64,000 bases of DNA from Polytrichum commune (GCA_950295325.1 OX485804.1:27340001-27404000), one strand, 5' to 3'; shown: positions 21,324 to 34,548, counted from the stretch's first letter. Notes: generated from the letters alone by a model not told the origin. Made by a program: numbers and translations.

Positions 21324-24300
21324 ATGGATGGGTTTAGTGAAATAGGGGATTGGTCATCTGATGACATGGCCACTTGGCCATCTGCATCTGATGATGACCT
21401 AGACATTGTCGGGGAGGCTACTATGGCTGACAGTGCGGATGAAGATCATTTGGATTTACCTTCGTCTTCCGTACCGCAGTGTCCCATTGTTGAATGTACG
21501 GGACTTTCAAGGGCTTCGTGGGTGAATTTGGAGGTGATACTTCTTAACGATAGTGGAGTTGTTGTGGCGGAGGGGATTTGCCGTAACACCCATCCGCAAG
21601 ATTGCATTGATGAAAACCCGCTTGGCACTGAGGACGTTGGGGTTGTCATATTGGAGTCGGTCATTCATTCCGAGGTGGATCCCACTCATAGGTTCTCCCT
21701 CCGCAGGTGGCCATTGAGGAATGTCACAATTGATGGAATTAGCTTGCGTGAACATGAGCAACGACACATGCAAATCGAAAAGGAGGTGCAATCAAACATG
21801 CGGCCGCGCAAGGGTCAAAGAAAGTACGATACATTGGCACGTCCTGCTCCGTCTGCAACTGATTGTAAACGTCAAAGGTTGCTCGGGGAGGAGTCCATTA
21901 GAGAAGTTGCCACAAAGGATTGTTGTGTGCATCGTTGTTGCCAATTGTTTCCAAGGGATAAATTGAAGGTCATCCGCGAAGAAATGTGGCTTGGAGATTT
22001 CCGTCTAAGATCCACAAGAAAACTTGATGTCCATAGGGCGATACATGTGAATGGGACGGGTCGCAAGGTCATCACCATTGAAAGCATAGACGTGTGTTGT
22101 AAGGCATGGTACACCATTCACGGTGTGTCGAAATCGGACTTTTATAGACAAGCTGCTTATGCCAAGGAAGGCCGCCGGTCCCGTCACCATGGTAACGTGG
22201 GTTTAAAGAAGCCTAGGGAAGCAACAAGGCAAGCAACGGCCACTCTAGCAACCATCATTGTCCCTCTTGCCGATGCAATGCCGCACAAAACACGCACACT
22301 CACAACCGGTGAAAAGGTTGTGGAGAAAGTTCTTCCCACAGGCACAAAATGGAAAGACATATTGTTGGACGTTAATGCAGTTGGCGAGAAGATTGGGTTG
22401 GAGCCAATTTCATTGTCAAAATTGAGTGCAATCAAGAAACAAAACTTTAGCGAATACATTACAAAAAGACGAGGGGACAAATTTGCCAGGTGCTCTAATT
22501 GCGAGAAGTTGAAGCGCCTCCGGGATGCACACACGATGGGCACCGAGTCATATGCAGCGCATCAATTGAACTATTTCAAGCACGTAAACATGCAAGAGGC
22601 ACACCGTAATGATTACTACACAAATAGAGCTTTGTCCATCTCCAGGCCCTTGGAGGTTCTTACGGTCATCCATGACAAAATGGACCATGCCAAAACAGCC
22701 TCCCCATGTTTTGCAAATCGAATCAAGGCCACGGATGGGTTTTTCAAGTTGCCTGTATCGATTACAGGTGAACTTCGAAACAATGTCATGACATACCCTA
22801 AATGTTGTTGTATTTTATTCCGTGATGTACTGGAGAACATGGATTCCTTCATAATGGTTTATTCATACATAGATGCTAATCACGTTGGGTTGGCATTGCA
22901 GGAATGATTGCACATGGACACGGTGATGTCAAATTTGCTCATTATGCTCTTGATTTGTATCCAGCGGATTCAAACCACACGATAGGATCATTTGCAAGGC
23001 TTTTACGTGATTTAGAGAAACCACCAGCCTATTCTTCAGGATTGTTATTTGAGAACACGGGTTCAACACCTTTATATGAAGCGGTGTTGGATGGAAAAGA
23101 TGTATGCTTGCATTCGTTGCCCGAGCCACCCAATGAACCCGTGATTGCCAAGAAGTTGCCTCCAACTTTGCGTGTCCAATTGGACAATTGTGCCAAGGAC
23201 AATAAAAACAGATATGTATTTGCATATTGGTCGTTGTTGGTTGCGAAAGGCATTTTCAAGGAGGTTTTTGTGTCCTTCCTATTGGTAGGCCACACGCACG
23301 ATGATATTGATGCATCTTTTGGGCGGTGGAGCATGAAGTTGCGGGAGGAGGATTTCCCTACAATTCCATTATTGATGAAGTCGTACATGGATTTGGAGAA
23401 CATTCCCGTCATCCCCCATATGATTGAAGAGGTGCCAGACTTCAAGGCATTTATAGAACCTTATATTCGAAGTGGAGCTCACCGATTGATCGGGCATACG
23501 AAGGCACAACAATTCCGCTTCTATATGCGTGACGATGGTGTCCCGGCCATGCAATACAAGTTGTTGTGCACGTCACAAGACTGGAGCCCGCCGGAGGGTC
23601 TTCTTGTGTGGCGCGTGGATGCGGATGGAAAGACCATGTTACCGGATGGGGAGCCTAGGCCTTGTAAGCCAATAGCCATGAAGAATTTGGAGGATATTTT
23701 GAAAGGTATATCAGGCTTCATACAATATTGGGAGAGTTTGAAAATAGCGGATGTTGGCGGATCATGTTGGCATCGTTATGGGAGTTGGATACATTATTGG
23801 ACACGTGTTCGTGCCGCCTTGGCAAACCTCCACCAAGATAGCCCTCATACTTTGAGGCATGGATTTTGGCCACAAACACGAGTCGATGTACAAGCTTCAG
23901 AGCCTAGTCTTTTGGGAAATGGAGAGGTTCGAGAGGAGTTTGATGTGGACGACCATTACGTGGGGCCTGCTAGTAGTCGTCCCCCACCATCTTTCCGCAT
24001 TGCAGTGGATTGTCATGAAGGTTATATGCTCATTTTGCGTCCTAGAGACGAGACATATGCGAAGCCAGTGTGGGTGGCAAGAGCTTTGTCCAATCCCAAT
24101 TTTGTAACTTCCAGCCCTCATTTTCGACAAATACAAGTGGAGTACTATCGACCGACAGCAAGGAATGAAGATGTGATTCGGCATTATACAGGCTGGGATA
24201 CAAACCCTAACTTTCGGTGGAAGGTGGATTCTGAGCACGGTCCATCTTGGGTAGATACAGATTCCATATTCATAGCATGGAAACCACGGAAACACCATAG

Positions 24301-24370
24301 TGGATCAGTGTCCATCCCTCAAAAGTACATAACTTTTGCAAAAGACAACCTTACTCGGATTGCAGAATAA
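21324..24370 (+). CDS. DUF7869-like (transposase-like) protein, two exons
   Basis: Exons 21324-22767 and 22902-24370 join as ACA-G|GA across CAG|GTGAAC and GCATTGCAG, giving 970 aa. The start is ATGGATGGG; an AG just upstream (TGTGTGTAG) could be an acceptor for a leader exon. The N-terminus is acidic (SDDD..DEDHLD). A basic middle region follows, with Cys clusters (CCVHRCC about residue 200, CSNCEK about 390). The core has IHDKMDHAKT, GMIAHGHGD, QLDNCAKDNKNRYV and LLVGHTHDDIDASFG. These resemble the RNase H-like core of DUF7869 proteins, where the Asp of LDN and the Asp residues after GHTH are plausible metal ligands. The last ~130 residues look like a small beta domain (YMLILRP..VWVARAL..VEYYRPT), perhaps BAH- or Tudor-like. 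The family is widespread in streptophytes and looks transposon-derived. The ORF is intact. It is oriented opposite to the methyltransferase-like gene. Confidence 0.75.
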
Positions 24371-24880
24371 GCAACCCACGTTGAATGAGAAGTTGGTAGG
24401 ATTGTGTTAGCATGATTATAGTTTAATACGTAATTATAGCAATATAAATTACACATATGTGTGCTCTTCAAAATTGGGGCAGAGTTTGGGTAGAACTTAC
24501 GAATACTATATTGTTTGGAGTTGGATGAATATCCATTTACTATATTTCAAGCTGCAATTGAAGTTCATCTTATTATTATGCTTGGGACTATATTCTCGAA
24601 TGAAGAAACATGCATTTATTACATGCACTTTGTATGTTGCAATGTCTATATTCTATTGAACATGCTAATAATAGAAATCATTTTATATATATTTTTGGGT
24701 GAAACTTGTTTGAAGTGCTCTACCCAATGTGTTTTTGTTGATGAAGTTGGTGTCGAGTGCTCTACCATATGTGCTTATGTCCGCACATCATAGATTTGGG
24801 ATATTAGAACATATAATATAATTGAGATTGTTGACAATATAGTTTCGGGCCTCTTCAAGTTCTTTGATCCATATATTAAT

Positions 24881-24902
24881 TTGAGACTAGAGAAAGTCTC
24901 AA
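24881..24902. repeat. Short hairpin at the right module boundary
   Basis: TTGAGACT and AGTCTCAA flank a 6-base loop. It overlaps the inner end of the right inverted repeat arm; the left arm lacks this exact hairpin. Confidence 0.8.
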
Positions 24903-24948
24903 TTTAACGAATATAGTGTTCATAATATGTCATGAGATATGGTCACAT
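24893..24948 (-). repeat. Right arm of the 56-57 bp inverted repeat
   Basis: Reverse complement of 8414-8470 with about 85% identity. It lies 520 bp past the stop of the transposase-like gene, much as the left arm lies about 525 bp past the stop of the small Lys-rich gene. This gives the module nearly symmetrical margins. Confidence 0.75.
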
Positions 24949-26900
24949 TTTCATCCTTATTGCATGAATGACACAAATTCATCCAAGCAAGTTGCAACAT
25001 GTTTCCATCCAGGAAGACTTATATATATACACATTCAACAAGTGGGTTGTTACTAGTGTATATAGAACATTAACAGTATCAATGGCAATAATACCATTGC
25101 CATTGATATTATGGCAATGGTGTAGATATGTCATAATATCATCTAGTTATATGGCATCACTAGAGAGTTTCAAGGTCAAGATCCGGGGAGGCAATTGAGG
25201 AGGCAATGGTACCACTTTAACACTACAATCCAAAGTCAATAAGGATAACAATCACTTAAAATTCCTCTTGAGCCCGAAACTTAAACCAACAAAGACCACT
25301 TCTACCATTAACCTCACCCACAGGATTAGCACGTCAAGACAACTGTGAATGAAAAACAAATCGTTGATGTGGTTGATTGTGGTGTTTATTAACCACAGCC
25401 ACACCATCTTAATTAGTAGTGTAAACAGCCCTTCAAAAACAACAAATGTTTGGAGGACAATGATGTTGTTGCAAACCCGTTGTATATTTCTATATTGTTT
25501 TAAAAAAGGAAACGTCAGCTATTGCATATGCCTTTTTTATTGTTTTTTTTGGAGGATTATGAGGAAGACCAGCTATTAAGAATCCTTTTATTAATAATTA
25601 ACCATGCCACTTAAGTAAATAGCACACATTAATTCCAGGGTTTTCACATCATGTCCTCTAAAAGTGACGTGGCGCCGGAGCAAAACATGTGAAATAATGA
25701 GCCTTATTTGTCTCAACAAAAAGGGTTGTCATGCAACCAAGGTGACATCCCTCTTGAATTATTGGCTTCTTTCAATTCTAAAATGATTCATGACAATTAA
25801 AGGGATTTTCCTTTGAATATAAGAAGAATGATCCTCCTATGGTGGGTGAAGCTTGTAGGGGGTCAACCAAGCTTAAGGGTGCAACCAATTTGTAACAAGC
25901 TTGTTTGCTTGCATACATTCTATGTAGACCTATTGTCTATTTTTTAGCATATTTGGCAAGATTCCAAACCAAACATGTCCCAAACATGGCACTCAACAAA
26001 CATTGTTTTATTTTCTTTAAAAATAACATATATATATACGTGGCACTTATGCCCACTTTGAGAGATCAAATTACCACTCAGTCAATGAACTTTGACGCTT
26101 TCTAGAATAGGCATACAAATCCCAATTTTAAAAGTTCAAATTCTCACATGTACAAGTTTAAATCTTTAAAAGAAGAGCACATTTCTCGACAAGAAATTAT
26201 TCTATGTTGTCATCCAAAATCAACAAAAAATAAATTAATTAATCAATCACTAGATGCCCTTGCCTGAAACTTCTACTTTATGACCGTTGGGTTTTCTCGA
26301 ATTTGGACAAACTTATAAAATTGTTCTTGTAAATGTGTGTTAGAGTTACCTACATGCTACAATTTGTGAATTCCTTATGAAAAAAACTATGATAACAAGC
26401 ACATCATGAAAAACCCTCAACATTGATGGTGGTCATAAATTTACACCCTCAATGAAATGCACCCCCTGGAAGAAACACTTAAGGATCGACTTTGGAATCA
26501 ACAATGGTTTCGCCAGTTAAAGTAGAGAGAGCAAGAGAGACACACCACCCACTTGTGTTGGCGTGATTGAGGAATGCTTCAACTATAGCTACAAGCTCAA
26601 ATGGGAACCCAATGCAGGTCACTATATTCTAAGCATACAGTCCAATCTCATCATTATTGTCATTTATTCTTGAGTAAAAGCATTTTACATACTTCTACAA
26701 TCCCTACCATATACTACTCAAATATAAATGTTTGATTAAGAGGAGTGACCGCATAAGGCCCACAAACCTCAATTGTATTTACAACACGTAGCTAGCGCAT
26801 GACACTAATGCGTTCTAACTGCGTTGATGTCAACTTATTGAGCACAATAATGTCACAAATATGACCACTATCTCTCAGTGGAAACTTAAAATATCACAAA
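24949..26900. other. Gene-free stretch
   Basis: AT-rich with no supportable gene. A perfect 13-bp inverted repeat, TATCAATGGCAAT at 25077-25089 and ATTGCCATTGATA at 25096-25108, lies 130 bp beyond the right inverted repeat arm. Confidence 0.55.
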
Positions 26901-27119
26901 TTTGACAAACAAATATGACACTAAATCCATTGGATCCCAGTAGTGTGAGTTCGTAGTTTAGAGCATCTACAATGGTACACTTGGGCACTCCATTGGGCTA
27001 CTGGTAGTCCGTGGGCTTCCTGGAGGTCATCCATCCTCCAACTGCAACTGGAAAACTGAATGGAGTCCAGCACCTCCTCTAATTTCTTTAGTACTTGTTT
27101 TGAGGTGGAAGAGACTGCT

Positions 27120-27350
27120 GGAAACAATGAGGGGGAGAACCAGCCACTAGTTTATGATGAACCGGTTGAGTTTGATAAATAACTGGCTGAAGTTTAGGAC
27201 TTTTGGAAAATTTACCGATCATTTTTAGATAGACGAACTTATAGAAAATGTCCCAATTTAATACAGAAAAACCGAAAGATGTCCACATGTAACCTGGTGG
27301 ACTTGGAAACACTAGGGTCTCCATTGACTATGCCTGAAAACCTTCTGGGA
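27120..27350 (+). repeat. Dispersed repeat R1, copy 2
   Basis: Shares with 2520-2760 and 29720-29930 the run GGTTGAGTTTGA..AAT, the AACCGAAAGA-like core and GGACTTGGAAACACT. It lies outside the A/B duplication. Confidence 0.55.
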
Positions 27351-27867
27351 TACTGCATTGCAAGACAAATAAACATAGGCTAGCTAGTAACTGGAAGACC
27401 ACCAATTTTGCTCCTCTGTTCTGAAGGGTACTCATGCAAACCAATTACTTGTGGTTGAAGTTTCGGAGTTGCAACCACAAGACTTCTGTGATTGTGATCG
27501 ATAATATGTCAACCACAAAACCTTATCATATGTCAACCACTCGAGATATATAGAACCAGCAGTTCAAATCCGTTCATACGTCATGACATGCAAATGAAGG
27601 ATAATTCTATACTATACACAATCTGTCAAATTTAGGATAACCAAAAGTCCAAGCGACCTTAGTCACCACATACCTGAAGGATAAGATACTTCCAGTAAAT
27701 AGATTGTCAAATAAAGAGATATCTAATGTCCAAACTCGTGGAGAAAGCTTACCTATAATGATGTTCTTATGATGATCTTTGACAAACGGTGGGGTGACAA
27801 CAATCTCCTAGCTATGTCACCCCTTCAAACTCTACAATCTCTTGGGAATGTTAAAGTCGCCAAACGT

Positions 27868-28010
27868 TGGCTTAGTTGATCATGTCTAGGTGCTTCATCG
27901 TTCTTGGGGTCGTGCGGTTCCATGGATGGCACCCAAAGAGTTGCCTTACTGTTTGCTCTGAGTCCCCGTGGTCTTGTATCGTTTTGGGAAGTGAAATAAA
28001 GCTTGTTTCA
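27868..28010 (+). repeat. Dispersed repeat R2, copy 2
   Basis: CTTAGTTGATCATGTCTAGG at the start and GGTCTTGTATCGTTTTGGGAAGTGAAATAAA at the end correspond to the ends of the other R2 copies. Confidence 0.5.
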
Positions 28011-29242
28011 TTTTGTCAAAAACAAGTAGGTGAAACTTACTTTTATTCTTTGTTAAAGAAAAGAAAAACGGTCCAAAGTGTCACTTGTGACTTTAAAATT
28101 TGAAAGTAAAGGCAGGGTGACCCAAGGAACAAGAGGCTCCATCCTTCATAGTTTTGATGTAATGCGAGGCCTCATGTGTCGTGACATGGTCTTGCCTTCC
28201 ATAGGCTATAGCCAACCAAAGGGGCACAAATTTTAACCATTGCCAAGACTAAGGTCCTGCTAAGGTCCTGCTTGCAATGGAGGGAAAGTGGTAAGGAGAG
28301 CGGGAAAATCACGTGTTTGTCCTTCTGCCTGGTTGTCTCGATGGGAAATGTATGGCAGGCTATTAATGTCATTGCACCAAATTGAAATCACTCAAATCGT
28401 GAACTGGCTGTCTGGCTGATTAGTAATTAGCCGTACAAATCACTCACTTGTTATATGTCCTTGTGTTGGGAAAATTTGTTTGCACACAAAGTTATTCAAG
28501 TGATCACAATATAATTTGCAATACCCTGGGGTGGCACCTATTTGTTGCATCTGTAGGGGTCACCATTTTTAGAACTTGGTTTGGAGTTGGTAAGCCATTT
28601 CTCATAGCGTTGTTTGGGAGTTATTCTTGCATAGTGATTTCTTAGAGGTTTTTTTATGTTTCTTAGAAGTGAAATTTAATATCTAAAGGGGACTCTGGGT
28701 TCCGATGGTGATCTCTATTTTAGATTAAAAAAAATCATGAATTAGTCATTAAAATGACATTTCAAAATGTATTTTTTTCTACTTTAGACATAGAACACAT
28801 TCATAAACTCTTTCCAATGCCCTCTTTCCAAGCATGTATCTCCTCTTCGTGAAAATAAATAAAAACCATAAACTCATTAGAAGTATTAATTAAAAAGTGA
28901 TTTTTTTTAAAATGTTTTGAGAGGGAGAGTTGCCACCCCATGTTGCAATATGACCACTATTTGACTTTCTCTAATTTGAAGAAAACTCATAGCACCAGTG
29001 GGCTTGAGGACTGAGGTCCGAAAGGGTGCATAATGAGATAAGAGATTTCAAAAGGTGAAAGTAGTGCCATGCAACAAAAGGTTGGCACAAATAAAAGAGA
29101 GCAGAACAACCAGTGGTGGAACCAAACAACTCAAGAAGCATGAAACACCTAAACATGATCAACTAAGCCAATTACATCAAATTTTTAAATTACATCAAAG
29201 CCCTAAGATGTCATAAAATCTTTAAAATCGATCTATGATAAA

Positions 29243-29270
29243 TATAAATATATATATATATATATATATA
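29243..29270. repeat. TA microsatellite
   Basis: A run of about 12 TA units. Other simple repeats are ATGT/GT at 30420-30465, TC at 31869-31884 and GATA at 35875-35892. Confidence 0.9.
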
Positions 29271-30727
29271 AATAAAGAAAGAAAAGAGTTTGTTAGCCCC
29301 CCAAAGCATGTTGAAGCTATCAAAGTCTTCATACCGCAGCAGTGAGAAAAATTATCTATGAAAGATGGTATTTCAAGAAAATTAGTTGGCAAACTGGTTA
29401 ATATCACATAACTCTGTAACAATGATCAATCAACACCAAGATAGCACCCATTAAGTGCTTAGCCAGCCAAATTCTCATTACCGCATGCATCACAGACATC
29501 GTAAGATATCTCATGTATACTATTTGTGATTTGGTGAAGCTCGACGTCATGCTGTTGCAACATGAGAATCCCCTTCAACATTTGTCCAGGTTGCTGAAGT
29601 GGTAGTAAATTGGCTCCTACCCATCGAAAATGAGGTCTATTTGCAAATCAAAGGATGCATGATGCTCACAAAGGAGGCTCCATGTAGATCAATCACACAT
29701 GACCATCTCTGGAGCTACGGACAGGGAGATCCGACCACTAGTCGCAAATGAGCCAGTTGAGTTTGAGAAATAGGCAAATTTGCTGACCATTTTAAAGCAT
29801 CTATTGAATACACCTTGAATTAATAAAGAAAAACCGAAAGAAACCAGCCCATAATCAAATTATTGGACTTGGTAACACTTGGCCTCAACGGATTTCGCCC
29901 AAAAATCTCCCCAGACACTGCTCTAAAGTGGGGCCTGCCTTGAAATTGACCTCCCACCAGTCCCTAAGAATCTCCCCAGAAGGCATGTGAGTGCTGACAG
30001 TGCCCTCAATACAACAACCAGAAATGGGCCTACGGCCGCGGGGGGGGGGGAGTGCATGCATGGCTGGACCATTTCACATTTGCTGGCAGATAAAGCCTGC
30101 CATGGAAAAGATCATCCACTGATGGATGGTAAGATAAACCTACCTCCAAACCCATATTGGAAATTGGAGGGGGCTCGTTACAATCCATTTAACATTCCCG
30201 TCCAGATAACTGAAGAGTCATCACGCAATAGATTTATGCCCCTAGCTACAGGTACTTAATAAGGTGGTTGCAATTTGACATTTCCAGGAAAAAGTTTCAA
30301 TCTCAGCAAGAATTGTGCAGTGGTTCACCCCGTGCTGCAAACGTTTCTCATACAAATCGATAAGATGTTCAGTAAGTAGTATTGCGTATTGTCCTTGCCA
30401 GTTAGACCACTGCCAGGAATATATATGTATATATATGTATCTATGTATGTATGTATGTGTGTGTACTTTTCACACCCCAAAACTTAAGTGCGGGTGACCT
30501 GTGTGTTGGACTTTTGCAAACACCCACCCGTGGCCCTTCATGAGAACTATCATAGGGTGCTCATTTTGAGGATGACAAAAAGGGGCCTATGCAAATTCAC
30601 CAGATACTTCAATCATTGGAAACATTTATGACAATGTTCTTGCCATGGCAAGTTTGACAACACCTGGGGAGGGAATGAACTCATCTACCACAAGTTGAAT
30701 GATAAGATAATATGAGATGATAGGGCG

Positions 30728-31470
30728 TCTAATGTTGGTTTTGTTACAATCCATGTTTAGGTTTATTCATCCTTCTATGGGTTTTGTAGTTTCATTGCCT
30801 GCACCCTATCCTGCTCTCTATTTTGCATCCCAATGGCTTTGTATGTTTTGTAAAAATCATATAAAATATGTTCTGTTTGTGTCCCAAAAAAAAATCACGA
30901 AACGAATATCAACAATTTAACAACCAGAATGTCTAGCCAACTCTACCATATGAAAATCACCAGCACCCTCTCCAACACTATGCCCAACAAAACAAACTTT
31001 GTGACAACTGATCAAACAACTTGGACAGGTTCATGAGCACATTGCATTTTTAAAGCCATCAATTGTTTTCCTTTAATGTCAAAAAACGTACAAGACCATT
31101 TGCACCCTAAAGAAAAAACAAGAGGGAGTTCTCTAATGTGCACGAGCATGTGGTGGAACCAGAGATGTTAGAGTTAGAATTACTAGGCTCAAAGAGGGAG
31201 GCCATCTAATATGATGATGGCACCCTTGCTAAGTTTGATGCCACATGGGACGGCAACAACCTCCACTTCCATAGGTCTAATCCTAAAATCAATGTGAAAT
31301 AATCAAGTGTCCAGTGTTGGCTTAGTTAATCATGCTTAGGTTGTTAATCCTTATGAAGGTCTTGTCATTCCACTAGGTATATCCAAGAGCATTTTCCCGC
31401 TCTTTGTTTTTATATCCCAGTGGCCTTGTATGTTATTGGACAATGAAATAGATTTTTGTTTCACTTGTCT
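30728..31470 (+). repeat. Two R2 copies
   Basis: R2-related segments lie at 30728-30880 and 31317-31470. The second is the best preserved copy: it carries the TTAGTTAATCATGCTTAGG start and the CCCAGTGGCCTTGTATG end, followed by GGACAATGAAATAG. Confidence 0.55.
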
Positions 31471-32724
31471 CAAAACAGACTATATAAATACATCATATTA
31501 AAATGTTACAGTTAGATGGGTAGTAGGGGAGATTATTGCCTCCCAACACACCATCTAAGATGTCCATGACCTCTTCATAGCCGAAGTATCTTCCACACTC
31601 TTGAGGCCCATTTTAAATAGCCCAAGCAACCCTCACATAATCAAGAATATGATGCCAAATATTTTTGGTGCACTTTCTTTTGATCCTATATATTTTTCCT
31701 ATAAAGTCAACTCATAATTCCTTTCAATCCAAATAGTCCATAATGTGATCTTTCTTAAGAGAAGCCACATTCTCAAGTATTTGCCAAAGAGTTGAGAAAT
31801 ATCTTACCAAACACACGCTGATGCCAACCAAAGGGTCTTAAGGATACTTAGACTCTAGAGAGTGCGCGCTCTCTCTCTCTCTCATCTGTCACAAGACAAA
31901 AAGAAACATAATATCATGTTTTTTGCTCCATTGCCAAAAACAAACAAGGCCACCGATTCCAAAAGAAGAGAGCGGGGCATTTATATCATGTTAAGTTAAG
32001 TTATTTACTATTCTTTGGGCTGAAAACAGTTAAGTAACACTATGATTCACCAAATTAGGAGATGTTTTCTGCTTTTCAGAGAGAAGACAAGTTTAGTGAA
32101 TCGGTTATGATGATTCCTTGACAATTGCAGCTTCCTTCCTCTTAATCACTTCATTCATCAAGACCTAATTAAATAAGGGCGGAAGTACATGATGTTGAGC
32201 CCCCCAAGGTAGCTGTTTTCATGTAGGTCTACTTGAGTCTGAAGAGTTTGCCGCACTAAATTAGTGTCAGGATCTGTACAATATGATTCAGTGATTTGTA
32301 ATTATACATGTACTACTTACATGCATGCAGCATACTTCGAAGCTGCAGCAGGCCGGTAAATTTCACCCTTGCATGTAGAATACCAACATATTGTAAGAAT
32401 TACAAGATTACTAGATGACGTATACACAGCCGAAACCACATCCACCTTCCCGAAGCTTGCAGATTGTAGGTAAAGAGTGCCGGATCCACAAAAAGGAAGT
32501 CAATGAGACATAATGTGCCATTCGGAAGGCGCATTCAAGTCTCATACTCTGTCGGTGTAATTGTTTGTCGGTTGTTTACTTGGTGCAGTGCAGAGGAGGT
32601 AATTAAAATCAGGGTTCTTCTTCTCGAAATTGATTTGAGAGTACGTCGAGTCCAGCTTAGTATGTACGCATGACTTCCCAAAGTGTGAATCCGAATTAGG
32701 CCTGCCGCTCTTGCAATCCCCATA

Positions 32725-32895
32725 TAACCCCAACTCTCCCCAGCTGTCTTGCCAATCCAGTTTCTTCGCCTTCCAATACCTTCCCTTAGTGGTGGTCTTG
32801 CTCTCTTGTGCTCCGAGCTTGTGCTCTCTCTCTCTCCCGGTTTCATTCGGCGAGTACTTGGAAGTTTGTGGATCGTGCTTACAACAATTCTGCAG
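32725..32895 (+). other. Predicted 5' leader exon of gene B
   Basis: Pyrimidine-rich sequence corresponding to the amplified leader of gene A. It ends in TTCTGCAG followed by GTCTGAATG, a plausible donor. The matching acceptor would be GTGCTGCAG at 33480, directly before the start codon. Confidence 0.45.
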
Positions 32896-33480
32896 GTCTG
32901 AATGTTTCTATCTAGATGCTCACATTTGGTTGAAAATTGCATTTGAAATAGTTTTCGGTGTTTCTACAAGTTTCTCCAAGTTCTCCTCTCTTGCTACATT
33001 GTGCTGATGTGTTCATTCTCCTGCGATGAGTTGGAGATTTCGTTGTAGTATCTGATCCATAAGGTTATAATCAGTGGCAGTGCAAATAGTTCTTTCTTTT
33101 GTTTGTGGCTCCAGTACAGCATCTTTGATGTGCCGTCTCCTCGGGGGATTCAATTAATCTTCTTCTACTTTTCTACTTCAAAAGAATTTGTGTTGATTTT
33201 TCCAGCCGTGCATGGTATCAAACATTGCATGACCGGTCTACATGCTTGTCGATGTAAAGTAGCAGCAGCTGCACATCTTGAAATACTCGCTCGGCAGGCT
33301 GTTTACTTTGTTGTCTTGATTTCGCCCTTTTTGGCTCATGTGCATGGCGTCAAACATGCAGCACCGGTTTGTATGTAAACCTTAATCAGGTCAAGTAGGT
33401 CACCGCCTTATATAGACCTCCAGCTATGGGGGTTTCTGACGGATTTTGTGTCTAATTCATCTTCCTCTTTTGTGCTGCAG

Positions 33481-34548
33481 ATGTCGACGAAGGATTTTAC
33501 CTCTGATGCCTTTGAAAGGACTTTAGAAAGAACTAGACTGGCCCTCTTTGCCATCAACGAGGCGGAAGATTCGGGCAACCCCATTGTGCTTGCATATACT
33601 GCGAATTTATTCGAAGTTCCGGAAGTCTTGCAGGATGCATATTTCATGCGTGACACGATGGTGGAAGTCTACTATGACGACTTGAGGGAGCGAGACCTCC
33701 CAAGGTTCCAGCTGCTTCTAAAGAATTCTACGAATTTGATGCGTACACTTTCGAACTATGTGATCTTGTCTAACAGATTCTTCTCCGGAAGGATTTTTTG
33801 TAATTATTGCAGTGCACTTCGCGTCATTCTCCAGCACCCAGACTTGGGAGGGCTTACGTCTCTCGTCCCGGAAGAGTATGCGTGAGTCAATGTTTCTCTA
33901 CAACCACGTGGGAAGAGGGAACTGAGAACAATCTGTTGATCTGACTATCATTTGTCGTGTTTGTATCAGAGATGGTTTAAAAGCTTCAAAGGTGGACGGG
34001 GAACATTAAAAAAATAGTAATGTTAAACCTCCAGAGCTCACGCTGCAGTCTCTGCCTCCTGACTTCTAGAATATTTGTTTCACAGCCGGCCAGTTTTTCC
34101 TTTTTTTCTTCTTTTGTGAGACGCTTGAAATCTTTCTTGCCCTCTTCATTGTGTTTGTAAATTTCTCTTGCTTTTCTCTATAGCTACATGAAGTATATTA
34201 TGAGCCCAGGTTTTCCCGTTTCAAAGAATTCAGGTTAACTGACATGACATTTTGTTGAACTCTCGCAGTACCCAGAGCTTCCATGGGCAGCAACAGTATG
34301 AACAAGACCACCTTCGTGTGTACTTTCAAATGTTAGAAGACATAGTCGAGGAATGTTTCAAAGCTCTCGATTTCCTCCGGATTCCGCCGGCTGAACGACC
34401 TGCACCGCCCCCTGCTGCATCCGACCCCGCAGTGACCGGAGCTGCACTGCCGGATAAGATCGACGATGGCGCTACATCTGAGAACCATGCAGGATCAGGT
34501 CCTCCAATACCTCTAGAACAGGCGCTGCTATTTCAAAATCAGTTATGA
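33481..34548 (+). CDS. Duplicated small protein of unknown function, copy B
   Basis: Exons 33481-33881 and 34269-34548 join as GC|T and give 226 aa. The start ATGTCGACG follows an acceptor (TTTGTGCTGCAG) at once, so the 5' leader is spliced. Exon 1 is largely helical, with FFSGRIFCNYCSAL near its end matching GRVYCRHSGAL of gene A. Exon 2 starts TQSFHGQQQYEQD, against RMSFPGQREFEDR in A. After a Pro-rich linker (PPAERPAPPPA) the tail is acidic and unlike that of A. The protein has no recognised domain. The intron position and phase are the same as in A, which supports both models. Confidence 0.65.

Larger units (their letters stand above)
28270..34548 (+). repeat. Tandem segmental duplication, copy B
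   Basis: Partner of 240-7822. It has insertions not in copy A, including an extra R2 copy near 31317-31470. It lacks the amplified 72-bp and 240-bp tandem repeats of copy A. The order is slightly changed around 29.5-30.0 kb, where the R1-like segment follows rather than precedes the GCATCACAGAC block. Confidence 0.75.

Noticed and set aside
8414-24948. Bacterial contamination as the source of the ParB/methyltransferase-like gene
   Set aside because: The gene has canonical eukaryotic introns and is embedded between plant sequences in the same window.
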